64,000 nt of DNA, taken from assembly GCA_021628825.1 (NCBI GenBank), contig JAJXRY010000001.1, positions 1,178,001-1,242,000 of the forward strand, read 5' to 3'. Positions 9,262 through 20,061 of this stretch are shown here, piece by piece; the stretch's first letter is position 1; each line of letters opens with the position of its first letter. A program made the translations under genes and the position numbers. A model generated the notes under the pieces. The model ran no database searches, was not told the origin of the DNA, and saw nothing but the letters and a program-made list of their open reading frames with translations. The DNA comes from Lachnospiraceae bacterium. GTDB lineage: Bacteria; Bacillota; Clostridia; Lachnospirales; Lachnospiraceae.

Positions 9262-10413
9262 TTATATCCCGTGTTCCATCAGAAACTGCTTCCAAAGTTC
9301 ATTGTATTTGCCAAGAAGATGGATCTGGTCGTGCGTATATTCCGCGTTCAGATCTCCATTTTCATCGCAGACTGCTTCATTCATATCAATGTAAAAGAAC
9401 GTTTCGTTATCGGCAAGCGTTGCAATCGCATTGTTTCTTGCATTGATGTTGCTGTTATTAAAGATGGCATCCGAACTGCTCTTCTGTCCGGATACTCTCA
9501 TATTGGCTTCAATGATGATCCTGGCATCCGGTGCCAGCTCATGAAGGGTATCCACAACCTCCGTGTACTTTTTCCATGAAATCCTCGGTCGTTCCACGTC
9601 CTAACTCATTAATGCCCATCATGATATAAATTTTACCATAATGCTTTGCAGAAAGCACCTCTTCCACCGTGCCTTTTCCTTTAAAATTCTCTCCCAGCAC
9701 CTTATAGATCGTGAGAGAAGTCTCACACAGGAAATCCGCATGCTCGGAAAGATCCGTATAGTCATATAGGCCTACCGTTCTCGAATCCCCGATGAACAGT
9801 GCATCATCAAAGTAGCTTTCGTCCACCTGCCTGAAATCATAGGCTGCTGCACGCTGTACGCCTGCATCCCCATAAATATCCGCTGAAATATGATTGATGT
9901 ATTCGTCGTAGGTGCTCTCCCGCAGCGGCTCCAGACGTTCCAACGGAGCTTTTTAATTCATTACCGGAAACGGTCTCTTCTCCTTCTTCCTGTAAAGAGT
10001 TGCCGGACACATCGGCAGTGCCCTCCTGTTCCAGCGAATTTCCGGAAACATCGTTCCTTTGTTCTCCCTGATCCTGCTGTGATCCGGTCTCCGTTTCCGC
10101 ATTCTGTACATTCCCATTTGGGCCATCCGCTTCTCCCGGTTCCTGTGTCTCTTCCTGCGACCCCTCTTTCAGCTCATCAATCTTCTGTTTTTCTTGCGAG
10201 GATCTCTGCTTTCTTTGCTTCATGAAAGAGATCCCAGGGATAAATTTCATCGTTGATTCCCGTAAACACCATGGCTAACAGCGGCTGCTTTAAGGGATCA
10301 TACTCCTGGGTTGCATAAATATTATGAAATCCGCACAATGCCACAATCGTCAGCAGCGCAGTTCCAAGCAGGATTCCTGCAAGGAGCGGACAGTTTTTCA
10401 AAAAATTCTTCAT
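9262..10413 (-). CDS. Membrane-anchored SGNH/GDSL-type acyl transferase or esterase (frame broken)
   Basis: Starts MKNFLKNCPLLAGILLGTAL, a single membrane anchor. A low-complexity linker follows with repeats of VSGNSLQEEG-like units, then an SGNH domain: block I FIGDSRTVGLY with the nucleophile serine, a block III-like MMGINELG, and block V YTHDQIHL with the Asp-x-x-His pair. It lies directly behind an MBOAT gene. MBOAT plus SGNH pairs acylate cell-surface glycans: the membrane enzyme passes the acyl group across and the SGNH protein transfers it, as in PatA/PatB or AlgI/AlgX-type systems. The target here is not known. The frame breaks near 10215, 9955 and 9590. Confidence 0.82.
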
Positions 10414-10439
10414 CGCAATACGACCTTTCTCAGAAAGTA

Positions 10440-11821
10440 TTAGAAATTCAGGTACATAAACGGATTACCTGCCGTACTCGAAACAAAATAAATACTGAGC
10501 CAAAACAGAAAAAATAACAACAGAAGCACGACCGGATTTTTTATGCTTTTTCATAAAAATCAAATACTGCCGGTATACAAAGCAATATGCCTGCTGCAAA
10601 AAGAACACCATAGTTTTTGCAGATACTTCACAATATCCTGTGCATTCACTGCAACGCCGCCGTTTCCAAAAAACGGAAACAGTCTGCTAAAGTATGTGCC
10701 AAGCTGCTTAAGATCGGTAATGGCAAATACCACCCAGCTTAACGGAATGAGGATCACAAGATAGATATGCCCCAGCACCGGGAGCTTTTGTAACTGTCTG
10801 CCATACCATAGCTTTTCCATAATGATAATCAGTCCAAGGATCGCTCCCCAGAGCAGGAAGTTCACGCCTTCTCCATGCCAGAGTCCTGTAAGAAGCCAGA
10901 CAACCACAAGGTTAAAAATCATCTTGCCTTTGCCGCAGCGGCTTCCTCCCATCGGAAAATACACGTAATCACGGAACCATCTTCCGAGCGTCATATGCCA
11001 TCTGCGGTAAAACTCCGAGATGGTTTTGGACGCATAGGGATGATGAAAGTTCTCAATAAAATCAAAACCAAGCATCACCATTAACCCGGATGCCATCAGG
11101 GAATATCCCCAGAAATCAAAATAAAGCTGCAGGGAATATCCCGCTGCACCAAGCCAGGCAAGTGGTGTGGAAATGCTCTGATAACCGATCATCTGCAAAT
11201 CCTTCCAGAGAATCGCAAGACGGTCTGCAAGCAGCACCTTCATGGAAAGACCAATCACAAAAATACTGTAATCCGTCCTCAAATCCTTCCAGGGAATAAT
11301 ACCGGGAGGCATAGGTCTGCCCTTCCTCATAACGCATGATCGGTCCCTGTGCGATCTGCGGAAACACCATGAAATACAGGGCTGCATCCATAAACTTCGG
11401 GCTTTCCGTAATCTCTCCCCGATACAGATCCGCCTGATAGGAAATCATCTTAAAGATGTAAAAGCTGATTCCAAGGGGCAGTAACGCTCCTGACACAAAT
11501 ACTCCCAGCGCCTTAAACACGATGAGAACCGCCACATCCAAACAGACGATGCCGGTCAGATACCGCTTTCTGGCAATCTTATGCCATTTCCGGATTTCAT
11601 ACCCGCACCGCTGGTTCCACATCTGCTTTCCGATAAGGTAATTGAGCCATGTAAGAAAAAAATAAGCAACAGAATAAAAAAACAGGTTCCCCCACGGCAT
11701 AAAACACAATACTGCCAATCAGCAATATCGTGTTTCTGTGTTTTGTGGGAAAAGCATAATATATAATTAAAAAGACCGGTAAAAACCGGAACATAAATTC
11801 CAAACTAGCAAAGCTGATCAT
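10440..11821 (-). CDS. MBOAT family membrane O-acyltransferase (frame broken)
   Basis: A polytopic membrane protein of about 460 residues related to AlgI and DltB. Hallmarks: LPLGISFYIFKMISYQADLY, FPQIAQGPIMRY, SLQLYFDFWGYSLMASG and the catalytic-histidine region TGLWHGEGVNFLLWG. It would move acetyl or another acyl group across the membrane to the SGNH partner encoded 26 bases downstream. The frame breaks near 11690, 11325, 10600 and 10530; the C-terminus resumes as NPVVLLLLFFLFWLSIY and ends at 10440. The start at 11821 follows AGAAGG. No alanine-ligase (dltA) or carrier gene is nearby, which argues against a dlt operon. Confidence 0.88.
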
Positions 11822-11848
11822 CTTTTTGCCTTCTCTCTATCCATTATC

Positions 11849-11876
11849 GTAACTGTGAAGGTACTGAACAGTTATA
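11849..11876. repeat. Small inverted repeat, short form of the GTAAC family
   Basis: TAACTGT and ACAGTTA arms flank GAAGGTACTGA. Read on the minus strand it shares TTCA-TACCTTCACAGTTAC with the element at 14028-14054. It lies between spoVAC and the MBOAT gene. Confidence 0.6.
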
Positions 11877-11917
11877 ATCCAATTAATATCATTTCATGAG
11901 GCTCCTGAAATATGTTC

Positions 11918-12359
11918 TCAGAACAGAATTCCCCGGATCCAGTAAATAATCCCCAGCACCCAGCTTGTGAAAATCCCATACAGAATGACCGGACCTGCAA
12001 TCGTAAAAATCTTACATCCCACGCCAAACACCCAGCCTTCCTTCTTAAACTCAATGGCCGGAGCTGCTACCGAATTGGCAAATCCGGTAATCGGAACAAG
12101 CGCCCCTGCTCCCGCAAAGGTCACAATCTTCGAGTACACATGAAAGCCGGTCAGAAGCACGCTTAATGCTATGAGGACAAGGGAGCAGATGCTTCCTGCC
12201 TGCTGCTCGTCCATACCGAGCTTCTGTATCGACAGGTTCGTAATGAGCTGCCCCAGTACGCAGATCAGTCCTCCCACAAAAAAGGCCTTCGCCATCTGCT
12301 TCCAGAGCTGGTAGGTTGGTGTGATTTTTCTTGACATATTCTTTATATTCTTCTGACAT
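11918..12359 (-). CDS. spoVAC: Stage V sporulation protein AC
   Basis: SpoVAC is an inner spore membrane protein of the dipicolinic acid channel. Seen here: FFVGGLICVLGQLI, SLVLIALSVLLTGFHVYSKI, FAGAGALVPITGFANSVAAP, IEFKKEGWVFGVGCKIFTIA and GPVILYG, the family core with about four membrane segments. ATG 12359 follows GGAGAGAAATT. The true N-terminus MSEEYKEYVKK joins the body through one extra A in the run near 12330. Length about 147 residues is normal. Normally spoVAD follows at once, but here the MBOAT, SGNH and two ABC genes lie between the two. Confidence 0.92.
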
Positions 12360-12434
12360 AATTTCTCTCCTTTTTTTGTCTATAGGATATGAAATCATGT
12401 TCGGAATATACATGCTCTTTCCACAAACTTACCT

Positions 12435-13200
12435 TTATTTACTCTGTTTATAAACAGGATCCGCCGGATATCCACCCTTTAATTTCTGCATGCCGCGCTG
12501 GATGGCATCCTTGGAATTCTTCCAGTCCGCATCCTTGTTGCGGTAATCAAATTTTTTTCAACCAGCCATGAAACATCCTCCTGCAGACGTTCCATATTGG
12601 TCTTCATCAACTGGAACATGGCTGGATAAAACTCTGCCTTTTTCCCTGTCATTCAGGCGGCTCTCCGCTCCGTCACACAGATCCCCAAAGTGCGGCAGAC
12701 AAAAGCCTTTGCCGTTTAATATCTTTTTCCTTAAACGCCGCATCCTTGGTATAAAGATAAAAGAAGGTATCCAGATACCGCTCATAGGTATCGGCAAACT
12801 GCCGGCAGATATAGCAGGACTTCTCCTTCTCACGCACCCACGCCCCGATGGAGTTGGTGGTGTCTGCAGGCTTCTTCATTCTTGCCATAAATCCGGACTT
12901 GCCCGGCGTAAACTTATGAAACTGCTCCTGCAGCTCCTGATTCATCTTTTTATAATGCGTCTTTAAAATCCAGCCGTTTCCGAGTGTATTTCCATAGTCA
13001 AACATCTTTTTAAAATGCATCCGGCAAAAACCGGTACGGTCCGTGATCTCCCGGACATCGCTCTCCATATAAGAGGATCCGGCGCCCAACACGAAGTCCA
13101 GTAAATCCTGTTCCACCTCCCGCTCAATAAAGCAGAAGGGACATTCATCATTTGCATTGACCGCATCGTTTAACGGTATGGTATATAATTTTTCTTTCAT
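12435..13200 (-). CDS. DUF6062 family protein (frame broken)
   Basis: A cysteine-containing cytoplasmic protein of unknown function found mainly in clostridia. It carries CPFCFIEREVEQ near the N-terminus, FCRMHFKKMFDYGNTLGNGW, SCYICRQFADTYERYLD and FCLPHFGDL, so several paired cysteines and histidines could bind metal. ATG 13200 follows GGAGG and overlaps the stop of the TetR gene (ATGA), so the two are co-translated. The frame breaks near 12720, 12630 and 12555; the C-terminus ends at 12435 with YPADPVYKQSK. Family assignment is from memory of the sequence pattern. Confidence 0.75.
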
Positions 13201-13820
13201 GACATAACCTCCGTTTTTCTGGTTCCTAACAGACGCATTGTGCCCAGATATTGTTTTAATTCCTGATGATAAAGCTCCGGCTGAAAAAGAACCGTCAAAG
13301 AAATGCCTGCGCATCAGTCCTTCTGTTGTGAAACGGATCATTTCCGAAAGCTGCTCCCGGCTTAACCGTTCATCCAGCTCTTCTCCTGTCGTCTGACTTA
13401 AAATCTGTGCATACTTCTCACTTAAAAATATTCCGCTTGTCCTCCGTCTCTACCAATACCTCACTGACATTTTCCAGTCTGCTGTTATTCAAAAACAGCA
13501 TCATACACGGATAATTGCGCATCACCTGCAGCTCTGCTTCCTTAATCTGCTCCACCAGACGGAAATAATTGTTTTTCTTCCTTATCGACTCCCGTGGTCA
13601 ATTCCAGAATCACATAGCGGATGCTGTAATCGTAAATAAATGAATACAGTCCCAGCTTGCTCACAAAATAATGAAACAGTAACCCCTTACTGATTCCCGC
13701 TTCACGGACAATATCATCCGTACTTGCATGTGCATAGCCGTTCATGGCAAACACTTTTAAGGAGGCATTGATCATACGATCCTGCTTCTCCTTCTTTAAA
13801 TCAAAAAACTTCTCATTCAT
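13197..13820 (-). CDS. TetR/AcrR family transcriptional regulator (frame broken)
   Basis: The N-terminal helix-turn-helix is clear: RMINASLKVFAMNGYAHAST, then DDIVREAGISKGLLFHYFVS. The ligand domain follows in other frames, with NNYFRLVEQIKEAEL after an A5 run near 13575 and a second break near 13427. The stop at 13197 overlaps the start of the DUF6062 gene by four bases, so the regulator and that protein form a unit. The start at 13820 gives the usual short lead-in to the first helix; an alternative start at 13871 is less typical. Ligand and targets are unknown. Confidence 0.85.
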
Positions 13821-14027
13821 ACCCCAGTATCCCTTCCAATTGACTTTCTTAGTCGAAGAAAAATATAACATATTTCTCTCATGGATTCAAGATGACCAAA
13901 GGTATCAATCCCGAAAATCTGCCTGGAAAAATTTTTATAAATTTTTTTGAAACTGTTTCGTATAATTTTTCTTTTCTTTTTCCAAAATAGTATTAAGATA
14001 TACGTATCAAATAATATATATGATGTT

Positions 14028-14054
14028 GTAACGATTCAATACCTTCACAGTTAC
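14028..14054. repeat. Small inverted repeat, short form of the GTAAC family
   Basis: GTAACGATTCAATACC is followed by TTCACAGTTAC, so the ends GTAAC and GTTAC are inverted. It lies just upstream of the ribosome binding site of the 14082 gene. Confidence 0.55.
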
Positions 14055-14081
14055 AGTTTGTTACAGAAAAGGAGTACGTAT

Positions 14082-14589
14082 ATGTCCAAGAAATTTGGTA
14101 AATTTTTATTATTTTCTGCTGTAGCAGGTGCCGCTGCTTATGGCGCTTATCAGTATCTGCAGAAGAAGGATAAAGCAACGGTTCTTTCCGGCAAGGAAGA
14201 AGATGACGATTTTGATGATTTCAGTGAAGATCTGGATGAAGATCCTGCTCCTGCGAAAGAGCGTTCCTATGTTTCCCTGAATCTTGACAAAGCAGAGGCT
14301 TTTGCAACCGAGGCCTTCCAGAAAGCCAAGGAAGTCATTACCGATTCTGTTCAGAAGGTAAAGGAAACTGTAATGGAATCCGCTGAGAAGTCAGAAGTAA
14401 AGCCTGTGGAGGCTGTCGAGGAACCTGCAAGCGAAGAAGCACCCATGGAAGAGACTGCCAGTGAGGAAGCACCGACTGCGGAGGAAAACACTTCTGAAGA
14501 AGCTGCTCCCGCAACAGAAGAAGCTCCTGCTGAGGAACCGGCTAAAAGAAAACACCGATCCCATTACCGAGGAATTCCCTCTGGAATAA
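14082..14589 (+). CDS. Membrane-anchored acidic protein, YtxH-like
   Basis: Start ATG 14082 with AGGAG upstream. Residues 1-25 (KKFGKFLLFSAVAGAAAYGA) form one membrane anchor or signal anchor. An aspartate-rich segment follows (EEDDDFDDFSEDLDED), then an amphipathic helix with QKAKEVITDSVQKVKETV, then a disordered tail with EEAP-type repeats. Such proteins resemble YtxH or apolipoprotein-like helical proteins; no catalytic motif is seen. One frame break in an A run near 14543 changes the tail; the corrected end is NTDPITEEFPLE at 14589. Function unknown. Confidence 0.75.
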
Positions 14590-14633
14590 GCATGGATATA
14601 AGAAGATTTTTTTGTAACATCAATAAATGAGCA

Positions 14634-14667
14634 CTTAAAAAGCTGTGTGAACCACACAGCTTTTTTT
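14634..14667. terminator. Bidirectional intrinsic terminator
   Basis: AAAAAGCTGTGTG pairs with CACACAGCTTTTT around a short loop, with T7 on the plus side and A5 on the other. It separates the 14082 gene from the convergent DUF2225 gene. Confidence 0.85.
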
Positions 14668-14727
14668 CTTATACTTCTTTGTTTTTTTACTTCTCGTCTG
14701 TCTTATTCCTTACCCAATGCTATGATG

Positions 14728-15600
14728 CTACTTCGCAGTCTTTTCCTTAATGAGTGCAATCAGTTCGTCCTTTATATCCCTTGCCTTATCCTTGATTCTC
14801 GGTGTTGCCGAGGTAGAAGTCAGGATTGCCGCAATCATCTTTGTTGCGACATCATACTGACCGATATCCATGGCAAGTGCTGCCACCAGATAATCCACGG
14901 TCATTTCATCCATCCCGCACATCGGATAATTGCTCTCGGTCATCCGGGCATTTACGAATCCCTCATAGGAATTCTTTAAGTATTCCAATTCCTGCTCCTT
15001 AAGTTCTTTTAACTTTGCCGTATTCTCCGGTGCTTCCTTTAAAAGCTCTTCCTTCATACAGCGTACCAGCCAGCCGCATTTCAGACAGATGTAAGCCTTT
15101 TCGCTTGCTTTTGCATGCTTTACAATCGCATTTAAAAGACACATCTTATTGCGTTCCAACGCTTCTTCCAGAGTATAGGTTTCCTTTTCCTCGGTCTTCC
15201 CCTGATAAGAGCTTGAAATATTCTCACGAATTGCTTTGGCCTGTGAGGGAGCCAGTGTTCCGAAATATCTGCCCAACGCTGCATATCCGCATTTCGGGCA
15301 TACAATTGCCTCATACTTCAACGGTTCAATCTCTTCGTGAACCGGTCTTAAATCCCGGTCCATATGAACCAGTCTGGCACGATTGGCTTTTACGGTGATA
15401 TCCTTAAACTTTGTTCCACATACCGGACAGTCGTAGGTTTTGGAAAACAGATAATCCTTTTCCTTATCCTGCGGCACCTCTTCCTCTTTTACTTCTTCCC
15501 TTTTTACTTCCTGTTCCTTTTCTTTTTCTTCTTCATACAAGTTCAGATTGTCCAGATTTTTTAATCCAAGTTTCTCTAATCCTGCCAATAATCCTGCCAT
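14728..15600 (-). CDS. DUF2225 domain zinc-ribbon protein
   Basis: Intact, 290 residues. A lysine/glutamate-rich N-terminus (EEEKEKEQEVKREEVKEEEV) is followed by the DUF2225 domain: YDCPVCGTKF and IVCPKCGYAALGRYF form two CxxC knuckles, and a third pair appears in YICLKCGWLVR. The C-terminal half is helical and recalls tetratricopeptide-like repeats. The role is unknown; the domain is common in Firmicutes. It follows glnS on the same strand with a gap of 26 bases and may be co-transcribed with it. Confidence 0.85.
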   Translation of the reverse strand: MAGLLAGLEKLGLKNLDNLNLYEEEKEKEQEVKREEVKEEEVPQDKEKDYLFSKTYDCPVCGTKFKDITVKANRARLVHMDRDLRPVHEEIEPLKYEAIVCPKCGYAALGRYFGTLAPSQAKAIRENISSSYQGKTEEKETYTLEEALERNKMCLLNAIVKHAKASEKAYICLKCGWLVRCMKEELLKEAPENTAKLKELKEQELEYLKNSYEGFVNARMTESNYPMCGMDEMTVDYLVAALAMDIGQYDVATKMIAAILTSTSATPRIKDKARDIKDELIALIKEKTAK

Positions 15601-15626
15601 AATTTACTCACTTTCTTTCCTGTTCT

Positions 15627-17281
15627 TTATGCCCTAGGTAACACATAAGAACTCTTTAATGATACTACACGGTTAAATACCGGCTTTCCTTCCGTGGAAT
15701 CCTTATAGTCCACACAGAAGAAGCCCTGTCTTACGAACTGGAAGCTCTCATATGCCTTCGCATCTGCAAGTACCGGCTCTACATAGCAATTCTCCAACGT
15801 GGTAAGAGAATTGGGATTGAGGTTCAGACTTCCGTCCTCCTCATTGTATACACCCTTTTCCTCGTCAATGATGTTCTCGTATAAACGTACGGCAGCCTTC
15901 ACTGCTTCCTTCGCAGATACCCAGTGAATCGTTCCCTTGACCTTACGGTCCGCATTACCGCCCTTGGTTGCCGGATCATAGGTACAATGTACTTCAGTGA
16001 CGTTGCCGTCTGCATCCTTCACACAGCCGGTACAGGTTACAAAGTAGGCATTCATCAGACGAACTTCATTTCCGGGGAAAAGACGGAAATACTTCTTCGG
16101 CGGCTCTTCCATGAAATCTTCACGTTCAATGTATAATTCCCTGCCAAAAGGCACCTTACGGCTTCCTAAGGATTCATTTTCAAGGTTGTTGGCAATCTCC
16201 AGCCATTCGGTCTCATCCTCCGGATAATTGTCAATAATCAGCTTTACCGGATCCAGAACAGCCATTACACGGGGACGCTTTAATTTCAGATCCTCGCGGA
16301 TACAGTATTCCAGCATCGCATAGTCTGCGGAAGCATTGGCCTTGGAAACACCACACAGCTCTACGAAACGCTTAATGGATTCCGGCGTAAAGCCTCTGCG
16401 GCGAAGGGCTGCGATGGATACCAGTCTCGGATCATCCCATCCGTCTACAATCCCCTCCTCTACCAGCTTCTTAATATAACGCTTCCCGGTAACCACGTTC
16501 GTCAGATACATCTTTGCAAATTCAATCTGCTTGGGCGGATGAGGGTATTCCAGTTCACGCACCACCCAGTCATACAACGGTCTGTGATCCTCAAATTCCA
16601 GCGTACAGATAGAATGGGTAATTCCCTCAATGGCATCCTCAATCGGATGTGCAAAATCGTACATGGGATAAATGCACCAGCGGTCTCCGGTATTGTGGTG
16701 GGTCATATGAGCCACACGATAGATGATCGGATCTCTCATGTTCATATTGGGAGATGCCATATCAATCTTCGCACGAAGGGTTTTCTCACCATCGGCATAT
16801 TCGCCGTTCTTCATCTTCTCAAATAAAGTAAGGTTCTCCTCCACGCTGCGGTTCCGGCTGGGATCTTCTTTACCGGGTTCTGTCAGTGTTCCACGGTATT
16901 CTCTCATTTCGTCTGCGGTCAGATCGGACACATAAGCCTTTCCCTTCCTGATCAGCTTTACGGCTCCCTCATACATCTGGTCAAAGTAGTTGGATGCAAA
17001 GAACAGACGATCCTCCCAGTCTGCACCAAGCCACCTGATATCTGCAAGAATGGAGTCCACAAACTCTGATTTTTTTCTTTGGTCGGATTGGTATCATCAA
17101 ACCGCATATTAAACTTACCGCCATATTCCTGTGCCAGACCGTAGTTTAATAAGATACTCTTTGCGTGTCCGATATGAAGATATCCGTTCGGTTCCGGTGG
17201 AAATCTGGTGTGTACAGTATCGTATACGCCTTCCGCTAAATCTTTGTCAATGATCTGTTCAATAAAATTCCTGGATTCCAT
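15627..17281 (-). CDS. glnS: Glutamine--tRNA ligase
   Basis: A class I aminoacyl-tRNA synthetase that charges tRNA-Gln in the cytoplasm. The HIGH motif appears in PPEPNGYLHIGHAKS; MRFDDTNPTKE follows, then DRWCIYPMYDFAHPIEDAIE and GITHSICTLEFEDHR, which are GlnRS/GluRS hallmarks, and a beta-barrel anticodon domain with VRLMNAYFVTCTG. The frame breaks once in the A7 run near 17072. ATG 17281 follows AGGAGG, which the longer frame would overlap. About 550 residues is normal for GlnRS. GatCAB is also encoded in this window, so tRNA-Gln could be made directly while GatCAB serves tRNA-Asn or both. Confidence 0.92.
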
Positions 17282-17324
17282 TCTTTTTTTCCTCCTCATC
17301 GATCCTTAACTGCCATGTCCTCTC

Positions 17325-20007
17325 TTATGAAGTCATTTCAGGCAGATATTTTTCTTCAAACTGCTTTCTTGGCATCGGACGGTCAAAATAATAGCCCTGC
17401 ACCAGATCTACACACATATTCTTTAAAATATCAAACTGTACCTTCGTTTCCACGCCTTCCACACAAAGGTTTACCCCAAGTGCCTCGGCAAGCTCTCCTA
17501 CCATCCGTACAAAGGACTTGGCATAAGAATCCCGATCCAGATCCTTGATAAAGCTCTGATCCACCTTGATGACATCAAACGGAATCTCCCGGATATGGTT
17601 TAAGGACGAATATCCTGTTCCAAAGTCATCCAGTGCGATCCGCACACCAAGATCTTTGGTCTTTGCTAAAAATCTTCTTCATACGATCCATATCGTCAAT
17701 GGCAAGACTCTCTGTTACCTCCAGTGTCAGGTTGTGTGGAGAAAGTCCGGTATCCTTTAATGCATTCTGCACGATCTCTACAATATCCGTCTGCAGGAGC
17801 TGTACCACAGAAAGATTTACGTTCACACGATGATTCGGATAGCCGTGCGTATTCCAGCTATGGCAGATCTTACAGGACTCATATAACACATAATTGCCAA
17901 TCGGATTAATCAGTCCCAGATACTCTGCAAGCGGAATAAACTCTGAAGGTGGAATAAAGCCAAGCTCTGCGCAGTTCCAGCGGATTAACGCCTCTGCTCC
18001 GGTACATGGACAGCCTTCCTTCGTAATATCCACAATCGGCTGAAAATACACCTCAAATTCCTTAAAGCTGTCCGCCGTTGCCTCACGCATGTTCTTTTCC
18101 ATATCAAGGCGCTTACCGGAGCTTGCAGCAAAACAATCCTCATAATAAGTGATCCGGTTCTTACCGCCCTTCTTGGCCTCATACATGGCAATGTCTGCCA
18201 TCTTAATGAGATCATGCACGTTGGCATCCTCTCCGGGGAATTCCACAATACCCATACTCATCGTACAGTAATAATCGGAGTCCCGCAGAAACCACGGCTT
18301 TAAGAAAATATCTTTAATATTGGTAATAATCTGTTCCCGTTTCTCATAAACTGCCGGTGAGAGGATAATTACGAACTCATCCCCTCCCATGCGGTAACAG
18401 GTGTCCTCAATTCCTTCAATCCGCTGAAGGCTGTGGGAAATTGCTTTTAACAGGACATCGCCATACTGATGTCCGAGTCCGTCATTGATATGCTTAAAAT
18501 CGTCCAGATCAATATACAGCAGTAATCCCTTATCCTTCTTTTTTTTCGCAAGATCCACAAACTTTGCAAGATCGCGCTCACAACACATCCGGTTATACAA
18601 TCCGGTAAGGAAATCGGTATAGGCCTGCTGCTCGATCTTTCTCTGATAAATTTTCTTATCGGTAATATCATAAAGTGCACACAAAAGCACCGGACTTCCG
18701 TCTACCCACGGCATTTTGGTATAGTACAGATCATACCAGCGGTCTCTTTTGGTATAGTAAATCTCACAGACCCCTTTGTCATTTTCGATACTGTGTTCAA
18801 AAATATCCCGGATCATCTGTCTCTTTAATTCCAGTTCAAAGGTACGCCGCATATTGCTGTTGGCAAATAAGAGCTTACCCGTATGGAGATCCCGGACATA
18901 AACAGCGCTTCCGACATTATCGAGAATCCGTTCCAGCGAGGCATATGAGCTTGCCAGTGAATTTTTCTGAATCCGGCGTGTCAGAATACTCTGCAGAATC
19001 TTTACCGAGTCATTGATGAATTTCACTTCCTCGATCTGCCATACCCGGCTGCCGCTGCAGTCCCCAAAGCAGACATACATCCCCGGTGCATGATTGATCA
19101 TTACCGGAATCACAATGGCTGCCTTAAGTCCGATTGCTTCCATTTCCTTTCTTTCCTGTGCACTTGCAAGGGAACTTCCGGATAAGACAACTGTTTTGTC
19201 CGCCTTGAGAATGTCCGGCAGTTTAAAACTTCCATCCTGTGGAATCTGAACCATACTAATCCCTTTTCCCCAGAATGCAACAACTTCTACCCGTTCCGGC
19301 TCCTCCTTGATCTTATAAACGGCTCCTCCGGAAATACATAAAAACCGTGACACGATCTCAATAAGATTCGTAATCACTGTCTCGATGGCATCTTCACTCT
19401 CAAGTAACTGCACCACATCAGTAAGCGCTTCTGTCCTGTGAAGACTCACACTCATCTCCTTTTCCGAGCTGCGGCTCCTGCGGCATTCCGCCTGTGCCGT
19501 CATAATCGACATCCGGTATCCAAGCAATAAATTGGTAAAATCACGCAACGCATCCACCGCATGAATAAACTGTGCCTCCGTAAGTATCGTCTGAAATCCT
19601 TCAAGCGGAGGGTTTTCATAGTCTGCGGTATCATATCCGTCCACTAAAACACCATAAGCCAGCCAATTCAAGACCGGTTTTCCCTGGAGTTTTGCAGAAA
19701 TGACTGCCACCCGCAGATTGGGATACGCCGTTGTCTCAATCGCCTGGTCTTCTAATGTACTTTCAGATACACGGAGCAGCATATCCTGATACTGCTCCGC
19801 ATCAATCATCTGTTCAATTATTGCGGTTTCATCCGCCCTCCCACTGAAGGAGGTAAGCGGAACTCCTTTGCCATCCAAGCAGCGCAGAAAAACATTCGCC
19901 ACACTGCTGAAATGCTTCTGCCACTTTTCCAATTGTTTTTCATCTATAAAGGACTGCACAATGGCTGCTGCATCCTGCCCTAAAATATTCTCATCATAAT
20001 TACTCAC
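17325..20007 (-). CDS. GGDEF-EAL cyclic di-GMP turnover protein with GAF and PAS regions
   Basis: About 895 residues. An N-terminal sensor-like region is followed by a GAF-like domain (near residues 205-350) and a PAS-like domain with VYVRDLHTGKLLFANSN. The diguanylate cyclase domain has an intact active site RMGGDEFVI, and the phosphodiesterase domain has an intact EAL motif TGAEALIRW plus LDDFGTGYSSL, KVDQSFIKDL and CVEGVET. Both activities could therefore be present. No membrane segment is seen. The frame breaks once near 17660. GTG 20007 is the likely start, with a G-rich site upstream. It lies 54 bases after guaB on the same strand, which links GTP supply and c-di-GMP only by position. 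Confidence 0.9.
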
Positions 20008-20061
20008 TGCTAAAGAACCCCCTGCTTCCCATAAAGCCCTGGGATAGTATATAGTTCTATT

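Noticed and set aside
10440..11821. dlt-type D-alanylation operon
   Set aside because: The MBOAT protein could be DltB-like, but no dltA or dltC is present and the partner is an SGNH protein with linker repeats, so O-acylation is more likely.
11918..12359. Possible identification as SpoVAEb
   Set aside because: The segment FANSVAAPAIEFKKEG and the length fit SpoVAC, not SpoVAE.
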